DNA of 24,076 nt from GSA-30 sp036384435. GTDB taxonomy: Bacteria; Pseudomonadota; Gammaproteobacteria; Xanthomonadales; Rhodanobacteraceae. Positions within the stretch are counted from its first letter, which is position 1. The number at the start of each line of letters is the position of its first letter. Below, one piece after another: positions 14,552 through 22,079 of this stretch. Below the pieces are notes generated by a model. The model searched no databases and had not been told where the DNA came from. It saw only the letters and a list, made by a program, of their open reading frames with translations. The position numbers and the translations under genes are program-made. The stretch covers positions 1 to 24,076 of the forward strand of contig NZ_DASVMI010000067.1 in the NCBI RefSeq assembly GCF_036384435.1, in the 5' to 3' direction.

Positions 14552-15784
14552 ATGAAGACATCGTTTCCCAAACAAGACATCAAGGTGCTCCTGCTCGAGG
14601 GCGTCAGCCGCAGCGCCGTGGAGAGTTTCCGGCACGCCGGTTATAGCCAGATCGAATACCACGAGAAGTCGCTGCCAGAAGACGAACTGAAGGCGCGCAT
14701 CGCCGAGTCGCATATCGTCGGCATCCGCTCCCGGACCCACCTGACCGCCGACGTGCTGGCCCATGCCAAGCGACTGATCGCGGTGGGCTGCTTCTGCATC
14801 GGCACCAACCAGGTGGATCTGGAAGCGGCCAAGACCCTGGGTATCCCGGTCTTCAACGCGCCCTATTCCAACACCCGCAGCGTGGCCGAGTTGGTTATCG
14901 CAGAGACCATCATGCTGCTGCGTGGCATTCCGCAGAAAAATGCCTTGTGCCACCGCGGTGGCTGGACCAAGTCCGCAGCCGGCAGCTTCGAGGTGCGTGA
15001 CAAGGTGCTGGGGATCGTCGGCTATGGCCATATCGGCACGCAGGTTGGCGTGCTGGCCGAAAGCCTGGGCATGCGGGTCATCTTCCATGACATCGAATCG
15101 AAACTGTCCCTGGGCAATGCCCGCGCCGCCGCCAGCCTGGATGACCTGCTCGAACGCGCCGACGTCGTCACCCTGCACGTACCGGAAACGCCCTCGACCC
15201 GGTTGATGGTGGGCGCAACCGAGCTGGGCAAGATGCGCAAGGGCGCCGTGCTGATCAATGCCTCGCGTGGCACGGTGGTCGATATCGACGCGCTGGCCGA
15301 GTCGCTGCGCACCAATCACCTGGCGGGTGCGGCGGTGGATGTCTTCCCGGTAGAGCCCAAGGGCAATGACGATCCTTTCGTCTCTCCGCTGGTAGGCATG
15401 GACAACGTCATCCTGACCCCGCACATCGGCGGCAGTACCCTGGAAGCCCAGGACAATATCGGCATCGAAGTGGCCGCCAAGCTGGTGCGCTACAGCGATA
15501 ACGGTTCCACCTTGTCGGCTGTGAACTTCCCCGAAGTTTCCCTGCCTGAACATCCACGCAGCCGTCGCCTGCTGCACATTCATCGCAATGTGCCCGGCGT
15601 GCTTTCGCGCATCAACGAACTGTTCTCTTCAGGCAATATCAATATTGACGCACAGTTCCTGCAAACCGACCCCCAGTTGGGCTACGTGGTAATCGACGTA
15701 TCCGCCGACGAAGCCCAGGCCGCGGCGTTGAAGGAAAGACTGGGAGAAATTCCCGGGACGCTGCGCAGCCGCGTGCTTTACTGA
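14552..15784 (+). CDS. serA: D-3-phosphoglycerate dehydrogenase
   Basis: Catalyses NAD-dependent oxidation of 3-phosphoglycerate to 3-phosphohydroxypyruvate, the first step of serine synthesis. At 410 residues it matches the E. coli-type enzyme. The Rossmann motif is LGIVGYGHIGTQVG (about 151-164). Catalytic residues are in SRGTVVD (Arg), the VEPKG region (Glu) and ILTPHIGGST (His). A C-terminal ACT domain (about 337-410; HIHRNVPGVLSRINELFSSG) suggests feedback inhibition by L-serine. The start at MKTSFPKQDI is chosen by family length; the ribosome binding site is weak (AAGG close to the ATG). The short divergent intergenic region shared with the D-2-hydroxyglutarate dehydrogenase gene suggests functional coupling. 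Confidence 0.96.
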   Translation: MKTSFPKQDIKVLLLEGVSRSAVESFRHAGYSQIEYHEKSLPEDELKARIAESHIVGIRSRTHLTADVLAHAKRLIAVGCFCIGTNQVDLEAAKTLGIPVFNAPYSNTRSVAELVIAETIMLLRGIPQKNALCHRGGWTKSAAGSFEVRDKVLGIVGYGHIGTQVGVLAESLGMRVIFHDIESKLSLGNARAAASLDDLLERADVVTLHVPETPSTRLMVGATELGKMRKGAVLINASRGTVVDIDALAESLRTNHLAGAAVDVFPVEPKGNDDPFVSPLVGMDNVILTPHIGGSTLEAQDNIGIEVAAKLVRYSDNGSTLSAVNFPEVSLPEHPRSRRLLHIHRNVPGVLSRINELFSSGNINIDAQFLQTDPQLGYVVIDVSADEAQAAALKERLGEIPGTLRSRVLY

Positions 15785-15792
15785 TATCGGCA

Positions 15793-15823
15793 GGCTGCAC
15801 GCTGCCACGGTGTGCGTGCAGCC
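15793..15823 (+). terminator. 10-bp hairpin after serA, no T-tract
   Basis: GGCTGCACGC (15793-15802) and GCGTGCAGCC (15814-15823) are exact complements with an 11-base loop, starting nine bases after the serA stop. Lack of a T-tract means Rho-independent termination is doubtful. It may act as an mRNA 3'-end stabiliser. Confidence 0.45.
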
Positions 15824-15966
15824 CGCATGGATACGTGTTTCTGGCCAAGCTAGCTTACTTGGCTGGAGCATGCGAACTACGGTGATTCGCCGTATGGGCC
15901 GATATTGGCCTGATGAACGGCCACTTAGCTTCCTGGCTCCCCAAAAAAAATCAGGAGCGCGAAGCC

Positions 15967-16488
15967 ATAACAACGAAGCACCACGATATCCGCAGGAGCG
16001 CGATCCGAAGTCTTCTAGCGGCATCGATGGCTACAGCGCTCACGCCAGGCACCGTCGCGGCGGCGCACGCTGAAAGAGAGCCGGTGAGAATACCTATCCA
16101 GGAACTCACGCCAACTCATCGCGCGGAACTTGAAACCATGCTGACAAATGAACTACAGCGCGTAGTACGAGGAAGGTTTCGGGAAGTCCGTGGCGCCTAG
16201 AATTACTTCAAGGGCTTTCCGCAATTTGCGCTGACAAAAAAGGTCGAGTTTGCCGACTGTCCGCCTGGCGCCATCTGCACAGGTAGCGAGATGGCGATAA
16301 CTGAACCAGTTGACTCGCCATTGATGGACTGGATCAGTTGCGATGTAGCGCAGCCCGTATCAGCGAGACTCAGAACGACGCTGACGGATATAGACGGCGT
16401 AGCAGCTTCTGCTGAGCATACTGTCACGTGCAACCCCTCCGGCGCATCGTTGGGGTCCAAAACCATGGACATCATATCTGCCCTATAA
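15967..16488 (+). pseudogene. Probable broken secreted protein gene with in-frame TAG
   Basis: One frame stays open from 15967 to TAA at 16486-16488 except for a single TAG at 16198-16200. A good AGGAG (15953-15957) lies nine bases before an ATA codon, after which the reading is ITTKHHDIRRSAIRSLLAAS and MATALTPGTVAAAHA, a typical signal peptide. The mature part carries LTPTHRAELETMLTNELQRV before the TAG and NYFKGFPQFALTKK with four cysteines (ADCPPGAIC, ISCDVA, VTCNPS) after it. The product would be about 173 residues if the TAG were a sense codon. The simplest reading is a recently decayed gene with a mutated start (ATG to ATA) and a nonsense mutation. Alternatives are initiation at an ATG at 15913 with no ribosome binding site, or readthrough. 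No family was recognised. A strong terminator follows at 16515. Confidence 0.5.
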
Positions 16489-16514
16489 GGCTTGCGTCGC
16501 AGGCATTAATACGA

Positions 16515-16542
16515 AAAACGGCGCTCAGAAGCGCCGTTTTTT
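16515..16542 (+). terminator. Strong intrinsic terminator (plus strand; may also stop leftward transcripts)
   Basis: AACGGCGCT (16517-16525) and AGCGCCGTT (16530-16538) pair around CAGA, followed by T (16537-16542) and preceded by five A. It closes the broken secreted-protein gene and, on the minus strand, the tRNA-Pro transcript. Confidence 0.9.
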
Positions 16543-16559
16543 CTCGTATACCACCGAAT

Positions 16560-16636
16560 TGGTCGGGGCGGCCGGATTCGAACCGACGACCCTTTGCCCC
16601 CCAGGCAAATGCGCTACCAGGCTGCGCTACGCCCCG
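16560..16636 (-). tRNA. tRNA-Pro (GGG)
   Basis: A 77-base cloverleaf with a perfect acceptor (CGGGGCG/CGCCCCG), D arm GCGC-AGCCTGGTA-GCGC, anticodon arm TTTGC-CTGGGGG-GCAAA giving anticodon GGG, T loop TTCGAAT, discriminator A and encoded CCA (16560-16562). It lies downstream of the merR-type gene on the same strand, a conserved arrangement at the end of this translation cluster. Confidence 0.97.
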
Positions 16637-16859
16637 ACTTACGGCAGATTGGCGAGTTTAGCAGCTGGGGCTGCTATTGGGAAAGGCTTTGGTGTAGGGG
16701 AATCTGCTGGCGCGTTGTGGGAGCCGCCGGTTGAATCGCTGCAATCTTGATGGCGCAGCGACCTTCAATCCGGCCATAGATTGAAGAATTGACTTCTGAA
16801 GCCCCAAATCCCCGAGCCGCGACCACGTCGCAGCTCGCTTTTCGCGACTGAAGTAGCTC
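16637..16859. other. Spacer between merR-type gene and tRNA-Pro
   Basis: No gene is recognised. It has a small hairpin AGCAGC-TGGG-GCTGCT near 16660-16676 and REP-like palindromic remnants in its right half, listed separately. Confidence 0.4.
16716..16858. repeat. REP-like palindromic remnants
   Basis: Imperfect inverted arms GGTTGAATCGCTG (16729-16741) and CAGCGACCTTCAATCC (about 16756-16771), then GAGCCGCGACCACGTCGCAGCTC (about 16814-16836, imperfect palindrome). TTCGCGACTGAAGT (16841-16854) is identical to bases 10354-10367. The structure resembles the element at 10276-10376 but is more diverged. Confidence 0.5.
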
Positions 16860-17216
16860 TTAACGGCGCAGGAGAGCGAGGACTTCTTCTAGTTCCATGC
16901 GAACCTGGCGCACGATCTGGTGCGACATGCTCGCTTCCATCCGGGCCTGGGGGCCTTCCAGGCGGGCACGCGCACCCGTGATAGTGAAGCCTTCGTCGTA
17001 GAGCAACGAACGGATCTGGCGGATCATCAAGACGTCGTGGCGCTGGTAATAGCGGCGGTTGCCGCGGCGCTTCACCGGGTTCAAGGCAGGAAATTCCTGC
17101 TCCCAGTAGCGCAGGACATGAGGCTTCACACCGCACAGGTCGCTGACTTCACCGATGGTGAAGTAGCGCTTGGCCGGAATGGCTGGCAGTTCGGTGTTAT
17201 TCCCTTGGTCCAGCAT
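16860..17216 (-). CDS. MerR-family transcriptional regulator
   Basis: The protein has 118 residues. An N-terminal winged helix (about 17-60; YFTIGEVSDLCGVKPHVLRY, then WEQEF, VKRRGNRRYY) is followed by a helical segment ending MELEEVLALLRR. It has no effector domain and no clustered cysteines, so it is not a metal sensor of the MerR/CueR kind. It is the short regulator regularly found immediately after ihfA in gamma-proteobacteria such as Pseudomonas and Xanthomonas, whose target is unclear. Its start lies inside the 3' end of ihfA (20-base overlap), implying translational coupling. Confidence 0.92.
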   Translation of the reverse strand: MLDQGNNTELPAIPAKRYFTIGEVSDLCGVKPHVLRYWEQEFPALNPVKRRGNRRYYQRHDVLMIRQIRSLLYDEGFTITGARARLEGPQARMEASMSHQIVRQVRMELEEVLALLRR

Positions 17217-17496
17217 AACCCTCGACTCGTACCTTGAGTTTCTGACCCGGACGGAACGTCACCACACGACGCGCGGAGATCGGAATCTCCTCACCCGTCT
17301 TGGGGTTGCGGCCCGGCCGCTGGTTCTTCTGCCGCAGGTCAAAATTGCCGAAACCCGACAACTTGACCTGCTCGCCACCTTCCAATGCCTCGCGAATGAC
17401 CTCGAAGTAGGCGTCCACGAATTCCTTCGCTTCACGCTTGTTGAGGCCCACCTCGAGAAAAAGGCGCTCTGCCATTTCCGCCTTGGTCAGCGCCAT
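17197..17496 (-). CDS. ihfA: Integration host factor subunit alpha
   Basis: The protein has 99 residues, the standard length. The DNABII fold is clear: MALTKAEMAERLFLEVGLNK, KLSGFGNFDLR, and the minor-groove arm RPGRNPKTGEEIPI with the intercalating proline, then RRVVTFRPGQKLK. It forms a heterodimer with IhfB that bends DNA in recombination, replication and transcription control. It starts one base after the pheT stop, with GAGG upstream, the classic pheST-ihfA arrangement. Confidence 0.98.
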   Translation of the reverse strand: MALTKAEMAERLFLEVGLNKREAKEFVDAYFEVIREALEGGEQVKLSGFGNFDLRQKNQRPGRNPKTGEEIPISARRVVTFRPGQKLKVRVEGYAGPRE

Positions 17497-17497
17497 G

Positions 17498-19876
17498 TCA
17501 TCCTCGCAATCTTGCCTTGCATGCTGTCTCCAATGCCGATACCGCGTCCCCTACGCATTGGTCGGCATCATTGTCGGTAAGGGTGCGTGAAGCGTCCTGC
17601 AAAATCAAGCCCATAGCGAGACTTTTCCGCCCTGCCTCCACACCTTTGCCGCTGTATCTGTCAAATAGCGTCAACTCCTTGAGACGGTCTCCCAAGGCTT
17701 CCCTGACAGCCTTTTCAACCATGGCCCAAGTGACATCGTCCGGCACGTCCACGGCTATGTCACGCCGGACAGACGGGAAGCGAGGCACCGGCACCGCCGA
17801 TGGCAGGCGGCGGCTCAGCAGCGGCTCCAGGGCCAGCTCCAGCACGTGGACGTCAGGCCCAAGATCCAGGGCCTTGGCGACCTGGGGATGGACCGCTCCG
17901 AAATAACCGGCGGTCTGGCCATCGAAACTCACCCGGGCGGCACGCCCCGGGTGCAGCCAGGCTGGCAGGCCATCAACATGCACTGCCCAGCGACGCGGCT
18001 CGCCGCCCCAGGTGATGATGGCATCCAGGTCACCCTTGAGATCATAGAAATCGAAGTCTCGCCGAATCTCGCCCCACTGCTCAGCATGCGCCTGGCCGCA
18101 GGCAACCACAGCCAAGGTAGGTGTTTCGACCGGCGGATTGCCCGCGACAAAGCGACGTCCCAGCTCGAACAAGCGCACGCGGCCCTGCTGGCGCGCGCGG
18201 TTATGCGACAGCGCCTCGATCAAACCAGGCAATAAGGACGGCCGCATGACGGCAAGATCAGCCGAGAGCGGATTGGCCAGTGGCACCAGGTTGTCCTTGA
18301 AGCCCCAGCGATCAAGCAGGTCGGCCCCCACGAAGGCCAGGTTTACCGCTTCGTAGTAACCACGCGCGGCCAGTTGCTCACGCAAGGCCAGTTCGCCGAT
18401 ACGCGCCTCGGGCTCGGTCGCCAGGGTCAACGCACCTGCAGGCGTGTGCGTGGGAATGTTGTCGTAACCGAAGATGCGCGCGACCTCCTCGATGAGGTCT
18501 TCCTCGCGCTCGATATCGAAGCGACTGCTCGGCGCCGTGACCTGCCAGCCATCGGTCATTGCCGCCACCTGCATACCCAGCGCCGTGAAGATGCGCTGCA
18601 CTTCGCTATCGGCCACCTCTACACCGAGCACGCGACGCAGGCGTGCGCGACGCAGCAACACGTTTGCAGGCCGGGGGAGATCGGCCAGGTGTTCGGCCAC
18701 CTGCACCGGGCCTGCCTTGCCGCCGGCGATGGCAAGTAGCAGTTCAGTTGCACGCTCAAGTGCGCGACGGGGCAGTTCAGGGTCCACGCCACGCTCGAAG
18801 CGATGCGAAGCGTCAGTATGCATGCCCAGTTTACGCGCGCGCCCCATGATCGCGGCAGGCGCAAAATGCGCGGCCTCGAAAAAGATGTTGCGGGTGGTCT
18901 CGGTAACCCGCGAGTCATAGCCGCCCATCACGCCGGCCACGGCCAACGCTTTGTGCTCATCGGCAATCAGCACAAATCCGGAATCGACCTTGGCCTCGCT
19001 ACCGTCGAGCAGCTTGACCACTTCGTTGTCGCGGCCATGGCGAACGACGATGTCGCCTTCAAGCTTGTCGTTGTCGAAAGCATGCAGCGGCTGGCCCAGC
19101 TCAAGCATCACGTAATTGGTGATGTCCACTACCGGGCTAATCGAGCGCAGTCCCGAACGGCGTAAACGCTCGACCAGCCACAACGGTGACTTCGCGGCCA
19201 TATCGATGCCTTCGATGACCCGACCGAGATAACGCGGCGCATCCATGCCCGCCTCGAGGCGAATGCCACGCGTCGCCGCGCTGGTGACCGCTGCCGCCGG
19301 CTGTTCGGACACCTTGACATGACTACCGAAGAGCGCAGCTACATCGTGTGCGAGGCCAACCAGGCCCAGGCAGTCAGGACGATTGGGCGTCAACTTCAAC
19401 TCGAAGGCGGCGTCGGGCAGACCCAGGTAGTCGGTCAACGACTTGCCCACCGGGGCATCGAGCGGGAGCTCGAGCAGGCCGGACGCATCGTTGTCCAGGC
19501 CCAGTTCCTTGGCCGAACACAGCATGCCGAACGATTCGACTCCGCGGAGCTTGGCTGCCTTGATGGCCATGCCGCCAGGCAGGCTTGCGCCCACGGTGGC
19601 GAGCGGCACCTTGATGCCCACACGGGCATTCGCAGCGCCGCAAACGATTTGCAACGGCTCGCCCTGCCCCGCATCGACCTTGCAGACCTGCAGCCGATCG
19701 GCTTCAGGATGCTTTTCAGCCGATACAATTTCTGCCACGACCACACCAGACAGTTGCTCGCCCAGCACGGTCAGTTCCTCGACCTCAAGGCCGGCCATGG
19801 TCAGCGCATGCGCCAACGCGGCACGGTCCGCCTTGATCTCGACCAGCTCGCGCAGCCAGTTTTCGGAGAATTTCAT
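17498..19876 (-). CDS. pheT: Phenylalanyl-tRNA synthetase beta subunit
   Basis: The protein has 792 residues against about 795 in E. coli. The order is an N-terminal segment MKFSENWLRELVEI, an EMAP-II-like tRNA-binding domain (about 39-148; GVVVAEIVSAEKHPEADRLQ), the B3/4 editing domain (SPVVDITNYVMLELGQPLHA, GVMGG), the B5 domain, the catalytic-like fold and a C-terminal ferredoxin-fold anticodon-binding domain (FPSVRRDIAVDVPDDVTWAM). It works as alpha2beta2 with PheS, charging tRNA-Phe. The start at MKFSENWL fits the family; a longer frame from 19960 is not supported. The ribosome binding site is weak (no clear purine core) and the spacer to pheS (153 bases) is unusually long and repeat-bearing. 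Confidence 0.98.
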   Translation of the reverse strand: MKFSENWLRELVEIKADRAALAHALTMAGLEVEELTVLGEQLSGVVVAEIVSAEKHPEADRLQVCKVDAGQGEPLQIVCGAANARVGIKVPLATVGASLPGGMAIKAAKLRGVESFGMLCSAKELGLDNDASGLLELPLDAPVGKSLTDYLGLPDAAFELKLTPNRPDCLGLVGLAHDVAALFGSHVKVSEQPAAAVTSAATRGIRLEAGMDAPRYLGRVIEGIDMAAKSPLWLVERLRRSGLRSISPVVDITNYVMLELGQPLHAFDNDKLEGDIVVRHGRDNEVVKLLDGSEAKVDSGFVLIADEHKALAVAGVMGGYDSRVTETTRNIFFEAAHFAPAAIMGRARKLGMHTDASHRFERGVDPELPRRALERATELLLAIAGGKAGPVQVAEHLADLPRPANVLLRRARLRRVLGVEVADSEVQRIFTALGMQVAAMTDGWQVTAPSSRFDIEREEDLIEEVARIFGYDNIPTHTPAGALTLATEPEARIGELALREQLAARGYYEAVNLAFVGADLLDRWGFKDNLVPLANPLSADLAVMRPSLLPGLIEALSHNRARQQGRVRLFELGRRFVAGNPPVETPTLAVVACGQAHAEQWGEIRRDFDFYDLKGDLDAIITWGGEPRRWAVHVDGLPAWLHPGRAARVSFDGQTAGYFGAVHPQVAKALDLGPDVHVLELALEPLLSRRLPSAVPVPRFPSVRRDIAVDVPDDVTWAMVEKAVREALGDRLKELTLFDRYSGKGVEAGRKSLAMGLILQDASRTLTDNDADQCVGDAVSALETACKARLRG

Positions 19877-20029
19877 AGGTTCGGGACTCGGTTTGAAAGC
19901 CGGCGATATGGAAACGTCATGATTCGATTCCGACGATGATCGGAACCCGGACCCGGACATCGCAACCGGCCATGCATCGCGCTTTGGCCGAATCCCGAGT
20001 CCTGAAAGTCCCGAGTACCGAAGAAAAAA
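19877..20029 (-). promoter_or_regulatory. pheS-pheT intercistronic region with inverted repeats
   Basis: On the minus strand GGACTCGG (plus 19995-20002) can pair with CCGAGTCC (plus 19884-19891), extended across one mismatch to TTC/GAA. This would place the pheT initiation region next to a stem. A second ACTCGG copy lies at 20011-20016 and a TTCCGA/TCGGAA hairpin at 19928-19945. It may be translation control or just a repeat insertion. Confidence 0.4.
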
Positions 20030-21034
20030 TCAAGCAAACTGCTTCAAGAACCGTAGATCGTTCTCGAAAAACGCCCGCAGGTCCGACACGCCGTAACGCA
20101 GCATGGCAAAGCGCTCGACGCCCAGGCCGAAAGCAAAACCGGTATAACGCTCCGGATCGATGCCGCAGTTCTTCAGCACATTCGGATGCACCATGCCGCA
20201 GCCGAGCACTTCGAGCCAACGCGTCGACCCATCAGCCGCATCCCAACGGATGTCCACTTCGGCAGACGGTTCGGTGAAAGGAAAATAGCTTGGACGGAAG
20301 CGCATCTCGAAGTCGCGCTCGAAGAATGCGCGAATGAACTCGGCCAGCGTACCCTTCAAGTCGGCAAAGCTGGAGGTTTCATCGACCAGCAGGCCCTCGA
20401 TCTGATGGAACATCGGCGAGTGCGTCTGATCAGAATCGCTGCGATAGACCTTGCCTGGCGCGATGATGCGGATAGGCGGCTGGCGGCCCTGCATCGAGCG
20501 TATCTGCACCGGCGAGGTGTGCGTGCGCAGCAGGCGACCATCGCCGAAGTAAAAAGTATCATGCATGGCGCGCGCCGGATGATGCGGCGGAAAGTTCAGC
20601 GCCTCGAAGTTGTGCCAGTCATCCTCGATCTCCGGGCCATCAGCCCGCTGGTACCCCAACCGGGCAAAGATCGCAGCGATACGCTCAAGCGCCCGGGTAA
20701 TGGGATGGATGCCACCACGGTCGCCATCACGACCGGGCAGTGAGATGTCCAGGCGTTCCGATGCCAGGCGGCGATCCAGCTCAGCCTGTTCCAGTGCTGC
20801 CTTGCGTGCGGCCAGAGCATTGGTCAGCCGCTCCTTGACACGGTTGACCTCAGCGCCACGAGTCTTCTTTTCTTCTGGCGGCAGGCTACCCAATGTCTTG
20901 AGCGTAGCGGTGACGATACCGTTCTTGCCGAGCAGGCTCACACGCAGCGCATCGAGCGCATCGAGCGTATCGGCCCTGTCGATATCCGCCAGCGCCTGCG
21001 CGGCGCACGAGTCCAGATCGTCCATCGATGCCAT
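20030..21034 (-). CDS. pheS: Phenylalanyl-tRNA synthetase alpha subunit
   Basis: The protein has 334 residues. An N-terminal coiled coil (about 1-95; ALAARKAALEQAELDRRLAS) contacts tRNA. The class-II catalytic core has motif 1 near GGIHPITRALERI, THTSPVQIRSM, motif 2 (GKVYRSDSDQTHSPMFHQIE), FPFTEPSAEVDI, GCGMVHPNVL and motif 3 (GFAFGLGVERFAMLRYG). It pairs with PheT. Two starts are possible (ATG at 21034 or 21025); the first is used. A strong terminator-like hairpin (21055-21091) separates it from rplT, suggesting attenuation or an independent promoter. Confidence 0.98.
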   Translation of the reverse strand: MASMDDLDSCAAQALADIDRADTLDALDALRVSLLGKNGIVTATLKTLGSLPPEEKKTRGAEVNRVKERLTNALAARKAALEQAELDRRLASERLDISLPGRDGDRGGIHPITRALERIAAIFARLGYQRADGPEIEDDWHNFEALNFPPHHPARAMHDTFYFGDGRLLRTHTSPVQIRSMQGRQPPIRIIAPGKVYRSDSDQTHSPMFHQIEGLLVDETSSFADLKGTLAEFIRAFFERDFEMRFRPSYFPFTEPSAEVDIRWDAADGSTRWLEVLGCGMVHPNVLKNCGIDPERYTGFAFGLGVERFAMLRYGVSDLRAFFENDLRFLKQFA

Positions 21035-21054
21035 TCCGAAAAAGTTCCACAGAA

Positions 21055-21091
21055 ACGAAAACGGGGAGGAGGCGTTTTGGCCTCCTCCCCG
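21055..21091 (-). terminator. 12-bp terminator/attenuator between rplT and pheS
   Basis: CGGGGAGGAGGC (21062-21073) and GCCTCCTCCCCG (21080-21091) are exact complements around a 6-base loop. On the minus strand the stem is followed by TTTTCGTTT. It lies 20 bases upstream of pheS, so it ends rplT transcripts or controls read-through into pheST. No Phe-rich leader peptide is visible in the 42 bases between the rplT stop and the hairpin. Confidence 0.85.
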
Positions 21092-21133
21092 CTTGATTTA
21101 CATCATATCGTCAGCGCGATGCGCTTGTGACGA

Positions 21134-21493
21134 TCAAGCGGCCAGACTGGCCTTCGCCTTTTCAGCGATCGCGCCAAACGCCTTGATGTCATGCACGGCA
21201 ATATCAGCCAGCACCTTGCGATCGACCGTGATGCCGGCCTTGGCCAAGCCGTTGATCAGGCGGCTGTAGGACAGACCGAACTGACGAGCGGCGGCATTGA
21301 TACGAACGATCCACAGTGCGCGGAACTGACGCTTGCGCTGCTTGCGGCCGATATAGGCGTACTGACCCGCCTTGATGACGGCCTGGTTAGCAACGCGGAA
21401 GACCTTACGACGTGCGTTGTAATAGCCCTTCGCGCGGCCAATGATCTTCTTGTGACGACGACGGGCGGTAACGCCACGCTTTACACGAGCCAT
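21134..21493 (-). CDS. rplT: 50S ribosomal protein L20
   Basis: The protein has 119 residues: MARVKRGVTARRRHKKIIGR, then AKGYYNARRKVFRVANQAVI and ARQFGLSYSRLINGLAKAGI. It binds 23S rRNA early in large-subunit assembly and in enterobacteria represses its own operon by binding the infC-rpmI mRNA. AGGAGGAAACCACC gives a strong ribosome binding site. It is 18 bases downstream of rpmI. Confidence 0.98.
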   Translation of the reverse strand: MARVKRGVTARRRHKKIIGRAKGYYNARRKVFRVANQAVIKAGQYAYIGRKQRKRQFRALWIVRINAAARQFGLSYSRLINGLAKAGITVDRKVLADIAVHDIKAFGAIAEKAKASLAA

Positions 21494-21511
21494 GGTGGTT
21501 TCCTCCTCGCC

Positions 21512-21709
21512 TTAAAGGTACGGCAACATGCGTGCTACACCCTTGGTGTCGCAAGCCTTGACGTGATTGGTGGCGCGCAGATTGCGCTTACGCTTGGTCG
21601 ACTTCTTCGTCAGGATATGCGACTTGAAGGCGTGACCGGCCTTGAACTTGCCGGAAGCGGTCTTGCGAAAACGCTTCGCCGCCGCCCGGTTGGTCTTGAT
21701 CTTGGGCAT
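21512..21709 (-). CDS. rpmI: 50S ribosomal protein L35
   Basis: The protein has 65 residues, the standard length: MPKIKTNRAAAKRFRKTASG, GHAFKSHILTKKSTKRKRNL and a terminal MLPYL. Ribosome binding site GGAG at 21716-21719. It forms an operon with rplT; the upstream gap of 370 bases to infC holds a probable promoter and leader hairpin. Confidence 0.97.
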   Translation of the reverse strand: MPKIKTNRAAAKRFRKTASGKFKAGHAFKSHILTKKSTKRKRNLRATNHVKACDTKGVARMLPYL

Positions 21710-22079
21710 GGGAATGCTCCGTATTCAAAGTTTCTGACTGATCTGGCGGCAGCTCTCAGCGAGCCACGCTTTCCGTCCTGCCATGATCGGTTCACGACCC
21801 TTCCGTGTGGGCCGAACCGCCGATTGTACGTGGACTCGGCGGGAAATGATAGGGGAGGCCGGCGACCAGCCCCTACCTCATTTGCTATGCCCCGTCGCCC
21901 CGTCTTTACTGGCCGCCGACTTCGCCGAAGCGGTTGGGGAAATCGGGTGCTGGACGTATCGCTGGAAGGAGACCCGAGGCCCCACCCTTTCCTGCAGCCA
22001 GCCCGGGAATGGCGAACGTACGACTTCGTGCGGCGCGGTTTTACCCGATGGCACGGCAGGGTCGTGTCCGCCTAGTCCG
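21710..22079 (-). promoter_or_regulatory. infC-rpmI spacer with candidate promoter and leader hairpin
   Basis: TACAAT on the minus strand (21828-21823) matches a -10 hexamer; no good -35 was found. Just downstream, CGGTTC/GAACCG (21788-21793, 21814-21819) encloses a further CCC/GGG pairing, giving a long hairpin about 80 bases before rpmI. In E. coli the L20 operator lies in this interval, so an L20-binding leader is possible. No open frame here looks coding. Confidence 0.4.

Noticed and set aside
14474..15583. 369-residue minus-strand open frame
   Set aside because: It is antisense to serA, with no recognisable motif.
16203..16475. 90-residue minus-strand frame with a plausible hydrophobic pattern
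   Set aside because: It is antisense to the second half of the broken secreted-protein frame; the plus strand has the signal peptide, ribosome binding site and terminator.
21191..22075. 294-residue plus-strand open frame
   Set aside because: It is antisense to rplT and rpmI and then runs through the infC-rpmI spacer; no family features.
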